Shown here piece by piece: positions 1 to 5,179 of a DNA stretch of 5,552 nt. A program made the position numbers and the translations under genes. The notes below the pieces were generated by a model. It ran no database searches. It was given only the letters and a program-made list of their open reading frames with translations, and was not told the DNA's origin. Each line of letters begins with the position of its first letter. The first letter of the stretch is position 1. This DNA is from Candidatus Omnitrophota bacterium (lineage in GTDB: Bacteria; Omnitrophota; Gorgyraeia; Gygaellales; Profunditerraquicolaceae), in assembly GCA_020052635.1 (NCBI GenBank), contig JAGVOR010000108.1, positions 1 through 5,552 on the forward strand, read 5' to 3'.

Positions 1-1
1 A

Positions 2-775
2 GAGCAGATCTTTGATTTATATTATAAACCTTTATTACCTGCGGCGGCCGTTCACCGTAAGCCGGTAAGCGGTAAGATTAAGCTGCGTAAAGTAGTGATT
101 GATGCCGGCCACGGCGGGACAGACCCCGGAGCAATCGGTAAAAGCGGCATACGGGAAAAAGACATTAATCTTGATATCGCCAAAAGATTAAGCAATCTTT
201 TAAAGGCCGAAGGGGTACAGACCGTATTGACCCGCTCCACGGATAAATTTATCCCGCTCTCCAGCCGGGTAAGCATTGCTAATCGAAGCGGTGCGGATTT
301 ATTCATTAGTATCCATGCCAATGCCGCCCGCTCCCGGGCGGTATGCGGTTTTGAGGTTTACTATGTGGCACCCAGTGTCAGCGATATCAAGAGGGCATCG
401 TTGACCGCCAGGACCACTCCTTTAAATTTAAAGGACGCCCAAATCGCCAGCCAGTCGCCGGAATTAAAGGCGATTGTTTGGGATATGATTTACGCCAACA
501 GCCGGGCGGAATCGATTGAATTATCGCGGGCTTTATGCAAAGTTATGGATTCCGCGATTAATTCCGATATCCTGGGGGTAAAGAACGCGCGTTTCCAGGT
601 ATTAAGAGGCATTACTATGCCGGGTATTTTGATCGAGGTGGGGTTTATCTCTAATCCGGCCGAAGAAAGATTATTAAAAACCAGCGCCTATCGTGAAAAA
701 CTTGCCGTGGGGATCCTGGAAGGGATCAGAAGCTATTCTCAGGATATGGCTTTAGTGGAGATGATGCCGCGATGA
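2..775 (+). CDS. N-acetylmuramoyl-L-alanine amidase (Amidase_3 family), 5' end missing
   Basis: Zinc hydrolase that cuts the amide bond between N-acetylmuramic acid and L-alanine in peptidoglycan; expected to act in the envelope. The frame is open to the left edge, giving 257 visible residues. A GTG at 95 is only an internal Val codon of the IDAGHGG strand, so the true start and any signal peptide or AMIN-type domain lie upstream. In visible-residue numbering the family motifs are IDAGHGGTDPG with zinc His37, REKD with Glu52, SIHANA with His105, GFEVYY, and the catalytic ILIEVGFISN with Glu212. The first 30 or so residues are a linker leading into the domain. The C-terminus ends shortly after the last helix, so no extra domain follows. 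The stop overlaps the murI start as ATGA. The family call is firm; the exact paralogue (AmiC-, LytC- or CwlM-like) cannot be decided without the N-terminus. Confidence 0.93.
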   Translation, partial: EQIFDLYYKPLLPAAAVHRKPVSGKIKLRKVVIDAGHGGTDPGAIGKSGIREKDINLDIAKRLSNLLKAEGVQTVLTRSTDKFIPLSSRVSIANRSGADLFISIHANAARSRAVCGFEVYYVAPSVSDIKRASLTARTTPLNLKDAQIASQSPELKAIVWDMIYANSRAESIELSRALCKVMDSAINSDILGVKNARFQVLRGITMPGILIEVGFISNPAEERLLKTSAYREKLAVGILEGIRSYSQDMALVEMMPR

Positions 776-1605
776 GCTCAATCGGAGTTTTTGATTCAGG
801 GGTCGGGGGCCTAACGGTAGCCCGGGAGATTATCCGTCAGCTGCCCGATGAAAATATAATTTATTTCGGGGATACCGCCCGGGTTCCTTACGGGATTAAA
901 TCCCCGCAAACGGTTATCCGTTTCTCAATTGAAAATATCCTGTTTTTATTAAAACATGATGTTAAGTTGATCTGCGTGGCTTGTAATACCGCTTCCAGTT
1001 TCGCCCTGCCGGTAATCAGGAATCATTTCCGCGTGCCGATCATCGGCGTAATTACCCCCGGGGCAAGAGAAGCAGTTTACGCTTCCCAGAATAAGCGCAT
1101 CGGCGTAATCGGGACTAAGGGGACGATCAAAAGCCGAACTTATGAAAATGAGATCAAACAGCTTGACCCCAAGGTGAAAGTTACCGCGGTGGCCTGTCCA
1201 TTATTTGTTCCCTTTGTGGAGGAGGGATGGCTTGCGGGTGAGGTAGTGGAAAGTGTCGCCAAAAAATATCTACAACCCCTGCGCGATGCCAAGGTTGATA
1301 CCGTAATTTTAGGTTGTACGCATTATCCGCTGCTTAAACCGTTAATCCAGCAGGTTTTGGGCAAACAGGTGGTCTTGATTGATTCCGCCAAACAGGTGGC
1401 TTTTGAGATCAAAAAGATTTTAGGCAGCGAAGATCTGCTTAACCGCGGCAAGAGCGGCAAGCCTGCCTGCCGGTCAGGTAGGCCTGTCTGTCCGGCAGGC
1501 AGGCACAAATTTTTTGTCAGCGATAATCCGGAGTGGTTTAGTTCGCTGGCCCAGAGATTTATGGGCATAAAACTGAAGAATGTGAAAAAGGCACAAAATG
1601 TATAG
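772..1605 (+). CDS. murI: Glutamate racemase
   Basis: Cofactor-independent cytoplasmic racemase that turns L-glutamate into D-glutamate for peptidoglycan. The protein has 277 residues. It begins with IGVFDSGVGGLTV (Asp8 and Ser9 at the active site), followed by YFGDTARVPYG at 31-41. The two catalytic cysteines are Cys71 in VACNTAS and Cys182 in LGCTHYPLL, with His184 beside the second. The ATG overlaps the amidase stop (ATGA), and GTGGAG at 755-760 may serve as ribosome binding site. The C-terminus resumes a normal family sequence (HKFFVSDNPEWFSSLAQRFMG) after a strange stretch at residues 231-244, which is encoded by the palindrome at 1461-1504 and is rich in Pro, Cys, Arg and Gly. The insertion keeps the frame and lies away from both catalytic cysteines, so the enzyme is probably functional. 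It overlaps queD by 8 bases. Confidence 0.96.
   Translation: MSSIGVFDSGVGGLTVAREIIRQLPDENIIYFGDTARVPYGIKSPQTVIRFSIENILFLLKHDVKLICVACNTASSFALPVIRNHFRVPIIGVITPGAREAVYASQNKRIGVIGTKGTIKSRTYENEIKQLDPKVKVTAVACPLFVPFVEEGWLAGEVVESVAKKYLQPLRDAKVDTVILGCTHYPLLKPLIQQVLGKQVVLIDSAKQVAFEIKKILGSEDLLNRGKSGKPACRSGRPVCPAGRHKFFVSDNPEWFSSLAQRFMGIKLKNVKKAQNV
1461..1504. repeat. GC-rich palindromic element inserted in frame in murI
   Basis: The outer arms GCCTGCCTGCCGG (1461-1473) and CCGGCAGGCAGGC (1492-1504) are perfect 13-base reverse complements. The dyad continues to a GGCC centre at 1481-1484, giving 19 of 22 symmetric base pairs; two of the three exceptions could form G-U pairs in RNA. It encodes murI residues 231-244 in a low-complexity Pro/Cys/Arg/Gly stretch that interrupts an otherwise normal racemase C-terminus. 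Four of the six frames through the element are free of stops. I interpret it as a small palindromic element of the kind found inside genes, comparable in concept to Rickettsia palindromic elements. No copy of the same sequence occurs elsewhere in the window, so its repeat status in the genome is inferred. Confidence 0.75.
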
Positions 1606-2023
1606 CTTAAAAGTCCAGGGCAGTTTTAGCTCGGCGCATAACTTAAGAGGATATAAGGGCAAATGCGAGGATCTTCACGGCCATAACTGGATCGTGGAAA
1701 TGGACGTTAAATCCGATAAACTTGATAAGATCGGAATGGTGCTTGATTTTAAATACTTGAAAAAAGAACTAAACGCGGTGCTGGAGAAGCTGGACCATAA
1801 ATATCTTAATCGTATTCCGTATTTTTCCGCCGAAGGCGGATCCGCCTCCGGCGGAAAAAAGGTTAATCCGACCTCGGAGAATATCGCTAAGTATATTTAT
1901 GATCAGCTTAAGCCCGTAGTGTCTCAAATCAGCAGTGTAACGATCTGGGAAAACGCAACCAGCAGCGCTACATATGCGCCCCGCCCTTTTAAAGGTTTAA
2001 AACGCAGAGGGGTGGCGGGGTGA
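1598..2023 (+). CDS. queD: 6-carboxy-5,6,7,8-tetrahydropterin synthase (QueD)
   Basis: Zinc enzyme of the PTPS/QueD family that converts 7,8-dihydroneopterin triphosphate into 6-carboxytetrahydropterin, the first dedicated step toward preQ0. The protein has 141 residues. The zinc ligands are His14 (SSAHNL) and His27/His29 in the CEDLHGHNW motif, where Cys23 is the catalytic cysteine (Cys-x3-His-Gly-His). Asp66-His67 (LDHKYLN) is the catalytic relay, and Glu118 in IWENATSSATY is the substrate-anchoring glutamate. NPTSENIAKY at 90-99 is also typical. The ATG lies 8 bases inside murI with AAAAAGG at 1585-1591 upstream. It is longer than most family members because residues 77-86 (Ser, Ala, Gly and Glu) come from the palindrome at 1822-1859, in the loop between the DH motif and NPTSEN. 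QueD rather than eukaryote-type PTPS is supported by the adjacent queC, queE and queF. Confidence 0.96.
   Translation: MYSLKVQGSFSSAHNLRGYKGKCEDLHGHNWIVEMDVKSDKLDKIGMVLDFKYLKKELNAVLEKLDHKYLNRIPYFSAEGGSASGGKKVNPTSENIAKYIYDQLKPVVSQISSVTIWENATSSATYAPRPFKGLKRRGVAG
1822..1859. repeat. Palindromic element inserted in frame in queD
   Basis: The two 19-base arms TTTTTCCGCCGAAGGCGGA and TCCGCCTCCGGCGGAAAAA meet at a GGATCC centre (1838-1843) and are reverse complements at 18 of 19 positions. Each arm is also a small hairpin by itself, CCGCC-GAA-GGCGG and CCGCC-TCC-GGCGG, so the element is a tandem pair of hairpins. No stop codon occurs in any of the six frames across it. It encodes about ten small residues (Ser, Ala, Glu, Gly) in a queD loop that is normally shorter, without disturbing the flanking conserved motifs. 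It differs in sequence from the murI element but has the same dimer-of-hairpins design. Confidence 0.72.
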
Positions 2024-2670
2024 AAAGTAAAAAAGCGATAGTGCTTTTATCCGGCGGTCTGGATTCGGCAACCGCTTTGTGCTTGGCAAAATCAAAAGGA
2101 TACCGCTGCCAGACTTTAATTTTTGATTACGGCCAAAGGCATAAAACAGAAATTAGCCGCGCCGTAAAGGTTGCCCGCGCCTGCGGCTGTAAGTATCAGA
2201 TTTTAAAAATAAATTTACCCTGGAAAGGGTCCGCCCTCTTAGATAAAAAGATCAAAGTTCCCGCAAAAATCAAAGCCGGGATCCCGGTAACCTATGTGCC
2301 GGCCCGTAATATTATATTTTTGAGCTTTGCTTTATCGCTGGCAGAGACAATCAAAGCGCAGGCGGTATTTATCGGAGCACATGCACAGGATTACTCAGGG
2401 TATCCGGATTGCCGTCCGGGATTTTTCCGGGCCTTTGCGAAAATGGCGCAAGTCGGCCTGGCGATCAAGCCGGGGATTAAGATCATCGCCCCGCTATTGA
2501 ATAAAAACAAGGCGCAGATTATTAAGCTGGGCTTAAAACTGGGCGTGCCTTTTCATTTGACCTGGTCATGTTATCAGGGGGGTAAAATTCCTTGCGGGGT
2601 CTGCGATAGCTGCCGCTGGCGGGCCAAAGGTTTTAAGGAGGCCGGGATCAGCGACCCTTTAATCAGATAA
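2020..2670 (+). CDS. queC: 7-cyano-7-deazaguanine synthase (QueC)
   Basis: ATP-dependent enzyme that turns 7-carboxy-7-deazaguanine plus ammonia into preQ0. The protein has 216 residues, normal for the family. The PP-loop ATP site is LLSGGLDSATAL (SGGLDS at 11-16). FDYGQRHKTE (36-45), YVPARN (92-97), GAHAQDYSGYPDCR (119-132) and TWSCYQGG (181-188) are all characteristic. The structural zinc is bound by Cys184 and the PCGVCDSC cluster (Cys192, Cys195, Cys198). The start is a GTG that overlaps the queD stop (GTGA); AGAGGGG at 2006-2012, seven bases upstream, supports it. A perfect 12-base palindrome in the coding sequence (2276-2287) encodes ordinary family residues and is not an insertion. The gene ends at TAA 2668-2670, just before the hairpin leader of queE. 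Confidence 0.97.
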   Translation: MKSKKAIVLLSGGLDSATALCLAKSKGYRCQTLIFDYGQRHKTEISRAVKVARACGCKYQILKINLPWKGSALLDKKIKVPAKIKAGIPVTYVPARNIIFLSFALSLAETIKAQAVFIGAHAQDYSGYPDCRPGFFRAFAKMAQVGLAIKPGIKIIAPLLNKNKAQIIKLGLKLGVPFHLTWSCYQGGKIPCGVCDSCRWRAKGFKEAGISDPLIR

Positions 2671-2671
2671 A

Positions 2672-2752
2672 ATGAATCCCGCACCTTTAAATTATTCGAG
2701 TGTTAAGGCCGCCGGGTTTAGTAAAATGAACGATAAAAAAGGTGCGGGATGA
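2672..2752 (+). CDS. Possible 26-residue small ORF or leader peptide between queC and queE
   Basis: An ATG one base after the queC stop opens a 26-codon frame whose TGA overlaps the queE start as ATGA, exactly the junction style used elsewhere in this operon. The peptide starts MNPAPLNYSS and ends KKGAG; it has no recognisable domain, signal or membrane segment. No ribosome binding site sits close to the ATG (AAGGAG at 2635-2640 is about 31 bases away), so translation would need reinitiation by ribosomes leaving queC. A second in-frame ATG at 2726 would give only eight residues. An open frame this short is likely by chance, so the case rests on the fit at both ends and on the hairpin it spans. 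It could be a leader peptide, a coupling device, or nothing. Confidence 0.3.
   Translation: MNPAPLNYSSVKAAGFSKMNDKKGAG
2676..2750 (+). promoter_or_regulatory. Inverted repeat sequestering the queE start region
   Basis: ATCCCGCACCTTT (2676-2688) and AAAGGTGCGGGAT (2738-2750) are perfect 13-base reverse complements separated by 49 bases. TTATTCG (2692-2698) and CGATAA (2731-2736) could extend the stem beyond a small internal loop. The right arm contains the likely Shine-Dalgarno AAGGTG (2739-2744) and two bases of the queE ATG (2749-2751), so in mRNA the stem would hide the queE start. The left arm begins only five bases after the queC stop, where a terminating ribosome could disrupt it. A terminator is unlikely because no T-run follows the right arm. 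A role in translational control of queE is inferred; the repeat itself is directly visible. Confidence 0.6.
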
Positions 2753-3420
2753 AGGCCAGAATTGCCGAAGTATTCGACAGTATCCAGGGTGAGGGGCTTT
2801 ATTTAGGGGAAAAGCAGATCTTTGTGCGTTTCTTTAATTGTAATTTAAGCTGCTCCTATTGCGATACTAAGCTTGACCGTTTTACCGAATATGAACCCCG
2901 TGAGCTTTTTGAGGAGATCAAACTTTACCGGGATAAATTCCATTCGATTTCTTTTACCGGAGGCGAGCCGCTTTTGTACGCGGATTTTTTGAGAGAAATT
3001 CTCAAACTTACCGGCGGCCGGGGGCACCGGCATTACCTGGAGACTAACGGCACGCTTTTCTTTGAACTGGAAAGGTTGATCGACCGCATCGATATTATTG
3101 CGATGGATTTAAAATTCCCCAGCTCAACCGGTATGGGGAATTTGTGGCATCTGCATAAGAAATTCTTAAAAGTCGCCGCCAAGAAAGAAGTATTTCTTAA
3201 AGCGATTATCTGCCAGGCAACCCATGAGGAGGATTTAAAACAGGCCGTAGGAATGATTAAAGAGATCAGCCCGGCAAGTGTTTTAGTGCTGCAGCCTAAT
3301 AGTTACGAAAATCAGGCAGTGTTGCGTGATAAATTATGCAAATTCAAGGAATTGGCTAACCAGGCGGGGGTAACGACCTGTGTTATCCCGCAGATTCATA
3401 AAATTATGGGGATCCGTTAA
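2749..3420 (+). CDS. queE: 7-carboxy-7-deazaguanine synthase (QueE, radical SAM)
   Basis: Radical SAM enzyme that contracts the ring of 6-carboxytetrahydropterin to form 7-carboxy-7-deazaguanine. The protein has 223 residues, within the family range. VFDSIQGEG (8-16) is the N-terminal signature. The [4Fe-4S] cluster loop is CNLSCSYCDT with Cys31, Cys35 and Cys38, the canonical Cys-x3-Cys-x2-Cys form rather than the expanded loop of some QueE proteins. SFTGGEPLL (68-76), YLETNGT (96-102), AMDLKFPSS (118-126) and the C-terminal PQIHK (214-218) complete the expected set. An in-frame TAA at 2734-2736 with no start codon after it fixes the ATG at 2749. AAGGTG four bases upstream is the likely binding site but is buried in the inverted repeat at 2676-2750. 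The stop abuts queF with no spacer. Confidence 0.96.
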   Translation: MKARIAEVFDSIQGEGLYLGEKQIFVRFFNCNLSCSYCDTKLDRFTEYEPRELFEEIKLYRDKFHSISFTGGEPLLYADFLREILKLTGGRGHRHYLETNGTLFFELERLIDRIDIIAMDLKFPSSTGMGNLWHLHKKFLKVAAKKEVFLKAIICQATHEEDLKQAVGMIKEISPASVLVLQPNSYENQAVLRDKLCKFKELANQAGVTTCVIPQIHKIMGIR

Positions 3421-3813
3421 ATGGCAAAATCAAGTTATGAAGGTTTACAGAAAAACGTAAGGTTATTAAAAACGCCGGAAATCGAAGTCTGGCAGAATCA
3501 GTATCCAGATAAGCAGTATGCGATTAATCTGGATATTCCGGAGTTCACTTGCATCTGTCCTAAGACCGGTTTGCCGGATTTTGCGGTAATCCGTATCGAG
3601 TATTCACCTAAGAAATTCTGCGTGGAGCTAAAATCTTTCAAGATGTATACCATCTTTTTCCGTAATCTAGGAATTTTTCATGAACATCTGATCAACAAGA
3701 TGTTAGAAGACTTCGTTAAAGCGGTTAAGCCGCGCTGGGTCAGAATTAGCGGCGCATTTAATCCCCGCGGAGGCATTACTACCACGGTTAGCGCCGAATA
3801 CAAATCAAAATGA
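3421..3813 (+). CDS. queF: NADPH-dependent 7-cyano-7-deazaguanine reductase (QueF, short form)
   Basis: Reduces the nitrile of preQ0 to the aminomethyl group of preQ1 using two NADPH; a cytoplasmic T-fold enzyme. At 130 residues it is the unimodular (Bacillus-type) form rather than the two-domain E. coli type. The catalytic cysteine is Cys46 in FTCICPKTGLPDF, with Asp53 seven residues on. The QueF signature ELKSFKMY (69-76) and the His87-Glu88 pair in GIFHEHL follow at the spacing expected for this type. Cys44, two residues before the nucleophile, is a position often occupied by Ser. The ATG directly follows the queE stop, with GGGGAT at 3408-3413 as a possible binding site. Its stop overlaps the next start as ATGA. 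It completes the preQ1 route begun by queD. Confidence 0.95.
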   Translation: MAKSSYEGLQKNVRLLKTPEIEVWQNQYPDKQYAINLDIPEFTCICPKTGLPDFAVIRIEYSPKKFCVELKSFKMYTIFFRNLGIFHEHLINKMLEDFVKAVKPRWVRISGAFNPRGGITTTVSAEYKSK

Positions 3814-4655
3814 GAGCATTAAAAGCAGTAAAAATTAATCAAGCAGCCAGTGAATTAGTTAAGCAGGCTAATTTTTCCCTGCGCCAGGATGTTTTAGCGG
3901 CTTTGCGTAAAGCCTGGCAGGGTGAAAAAAATAAGCGCGCCAAAAATATCCTCAAGGCCATCTTAGATAATGCCGCCTATGCCCAAAAAGAAAGCTTAGC
4001 GATCTGCCAGGATACCGGGATGCCGGTTGTCTTTGCGCAGGTGGGGCAGGATTTAAAGATTTTGGGGAATTTAACTGAAGCAATTAATCAGGGAATCAGC
4101 GCAGGCTATCGGAAATATTCTTTGCGTAATTCAATCGTAGCTGATCCTTTAGCCCGCGGCCGTTCGAGTTTTTCCCCGGCAGTAGTGCATACCGAGATTG
4201 TCCGGGGAAATAAATTAAAACTTACTTTACTGCCTAAAGGTTTTGGCTGTGAGAATAAATCGCAATTAAAGATGTTTAAACCGACTGCCGGGCTAAATGA
4301 AATTAAGCAGTTTATTATTGAGGCGGTTAAAGCCGCCGGGCCGGATGCCTGCCCGCCGTATGTTGTCGGAGTAGGCATCGGAGGGACAGCAGATTATGCG
4401 GGGCTTTTGGCTAAAAAAGCGCTTCTGAAAAAAATTAATATAAAGAGGAAACCGTCCATGCCGGGAACCGTCCCCGCATTAGAGCGGGAGCTTTTGGCTA
4501 AAATCAACAACCTTAAAATCGGGCCGATGGGGTTGGGCGGAAACACTACCGTTTTAGCCGTAAATATTCTGACTTATCCGACACACATCGCGGGCTTACC
4601 GGTCAGTGTCAATATCAGTTGTCATGCTTTAAGAAGCGCCGAAATTATTTTATGA
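3810..4655 (+). CDS. fumA: Class I fumarate hydratase, alpha subunit
   Basis: Iron-sulfur subunit of the two-subunit, oxygen-sensitive class I fumarase that interconverts fumarate and L-malate. The protein has 281 residues, the usual length for a separate alpha chain. By comparison with the spacing of the three cluster cysteines in E. coli FumA, the [4Fe-4S] ligands should be Cys66 (AICQDTGMPV), Cys181 (DACPPYVVGVGIGGTAD) and Cys271 (NISCHALRS). MGLGGNTTVLAV at 240-251 is also typical. GFGCEN at 144-149 replaces the common GGGSEN, putting an extra cysteine (Cys147) near the active site. The related L-tartrate dehydratase TtdA is an alternative that sequence alone does not fully exclude. The start overlaps the queF stop and has no clear Shine-Dalgarno, which suggests translational coupling. 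The symbol follows the two-subunit naming convention. Confidence 0.9.
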   Translation: MRALKAVKINQAASELVKQANFSLRQDVLAALRKAWQGEKNKRAKNILKAILDNAAYAQKESLAICQDTGMPVVFAQVGQDLKILGNLTEAINQGISAGYRKYSLRNSIVADPLARGRSSFSPAVVHTEIVRGNKLKLTLLPKGFGCENKSQLKMFKPTAGLNEIKQFIIEAVKAAGPDACPPYVVGVGIGGTADYAGLLAKKALLKKINIKRKPSMPGTVPALERELLAKINNLKIGPMGLGGNTTVLAVNILTYPTHIAGLPVSVNISCHALRSAEIIL

Positions 4656-5179
4656 AAAAAATTACTACACCCTTAGATTTAAAACAGATTAAATCCTTAA
4701 AAGCCGGGGAGCAGCTGCTTTTAAGCGGGACAATTTATACCGCCAGGGACCAGGCGCATAAAAGATTAACCGCGGCGATAAAAAAGCGCAAAAAGCTGCC
4801 TTTTAAAATTTCCGATGCGGTGATTTATTATTGCGGCCCGACGCAAACTCCCAAAGGTAGGGTCATCGGCGCCTGCGGCCCGACAACCAGCTCGCGGATG
4901 GATGAGTTTGCCCCGCTTTTATTGGCCAAAGGATTAAGGGGCATGATCGGCAAAGGTAGTCGTTCTCTGGCGCTAAAGCAGGCGATAAAAAAGCATAAAG
5001 GAATTTATTTTGTTACTTATGCCGGTTGCGGGGCCCTTTTAAGTAAATATGTTAAACGGGTTAAAACCTTGGCCTATGGGGACTTGGGGCCGGAGGCAGT
5101 TTTGAAATTAGAAGTGGAAAATTTTCCTTTGATTGTGGCGATTGATGTTAACGGAGGTGATGTTTATGGTCAGGATTGA
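4652..5179 (+). CDS. fumB: Class I fumarate hydratase, beta subunit
   Basis: C-terminal-type subunit of class I fumarase, the partner of the preceding alpha chain. I place the start at ATG 4652, overlapping the alpha stop as ATGA and giving [10 protein letters not shown] and 175 residues, the normal beta length. A longer frame from TTG 4619 would add 11 residues of out-of-frame alpha sequence and is rejected. Characteristic segments are [16 protein letters not shown] (23-38), YYCGPT (59-64), the [14 protein letters not shown] loop (73-86), GMIGKG (97-102), and the end segment [10 protein letters not shown] (141-150) with [11 protein letters not shown] (162-172). Two exact copies of a 14-base string (4774-4787 and 4981-4994) reflect similar Ala-Ile-Lys-Lys codons, not a mobile repeat. 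The final codons also contain the ribosome binding site of rph. TtdB of tartrate dehydratase is the alternative. Confidence 0.9.
   Translation: MKKITTPLDLKQIKSLKAGEQLLLSGTIYTARDQAHKRLTAAIKKRKKLPFKISDAVIYYCGPTQTPKGRVIGACGPTTSSRMDEFAPLLLAKGLRGMIGKGSRSLALKQAIKKHKGIYFVTYAGCGALLSKYVKRVKTLAYGDLGPEAVLKLEVENFPLIVAIDVNGGDVYGQD
5153..5161 (+). promoter_or_regulatory. Strong ribosome binding site for rph
   Basis: GGAGGTGAT is a nine-base perfect complement to the conserved 3' end of bacterial 16S rRNA and sits four bases before the ATG at 5166. It lies inside the end of the fumarase beta gene, encoding its Gly-Gly-Asp segment. It is the clearest such site in the window and fixes the rph start despite a 14-base gene overlap. 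Confidence 0.85.

Noticed and set aside
95..97. GTG at 95 as the start of the amidase gene
   Set aside because: It falls inside the conserved KVVIDAGHGG strand, and the frame is open to the left edge with a plausible linker, so the gene is truncated by the window.
324..341. CCGCCCG/CGGGCGG hairpin in the amidase gene as another inserted element
   Set aside because: The arms are only seven bases, and the spacing between SIHANA and GFEVYY is normal for the family, so nothing appears inserted.
1323..1662. Two reverse-strand open frames across murI and the start of queD
   Set aside because: They are shadows of murI kept open partly by the palindrome; they have no recognisable domain and oppose a strongly supported gene.
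2276..2287. Perfect 12-base palindrome CCGGGATCCCGG in queC
   Set aside because: It encodes ordinary QueC residues just before YVPARN with no extra length; it is probably a coincidence of codon use.
2671..2748. Rho-independent terminator between queC and queE
   Set aside because: No T-run follows the right arm, the loop is about 49 bases, and the arm overlaps the queE start codon.
2689..2748. Known preQ1 riboswitch upstream of queE
   Set aside because: The A-rich run before the start is superficially like the class I tail, but I see no short P1 hairpin with the expected loop immediately upstream. A covariance-model search would settle it.
4619..4651. Upstream TTG start for the fumarase beta subunit
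   Set aside because: The extra 11 residues are the alpha C-terminal DNA read in another frame; ATG 4652 with an ATGA overlap fits the family N-terminus.
4774..4994. Exact 14-base direct repeat GGCGATAAAAAAGC in the fumarase beta gene
   Set aside because: Both copies encode similar Ala-Ile-Lys-Lys segments in frame and have no flanking similarity; consistent with chance and codon bias.
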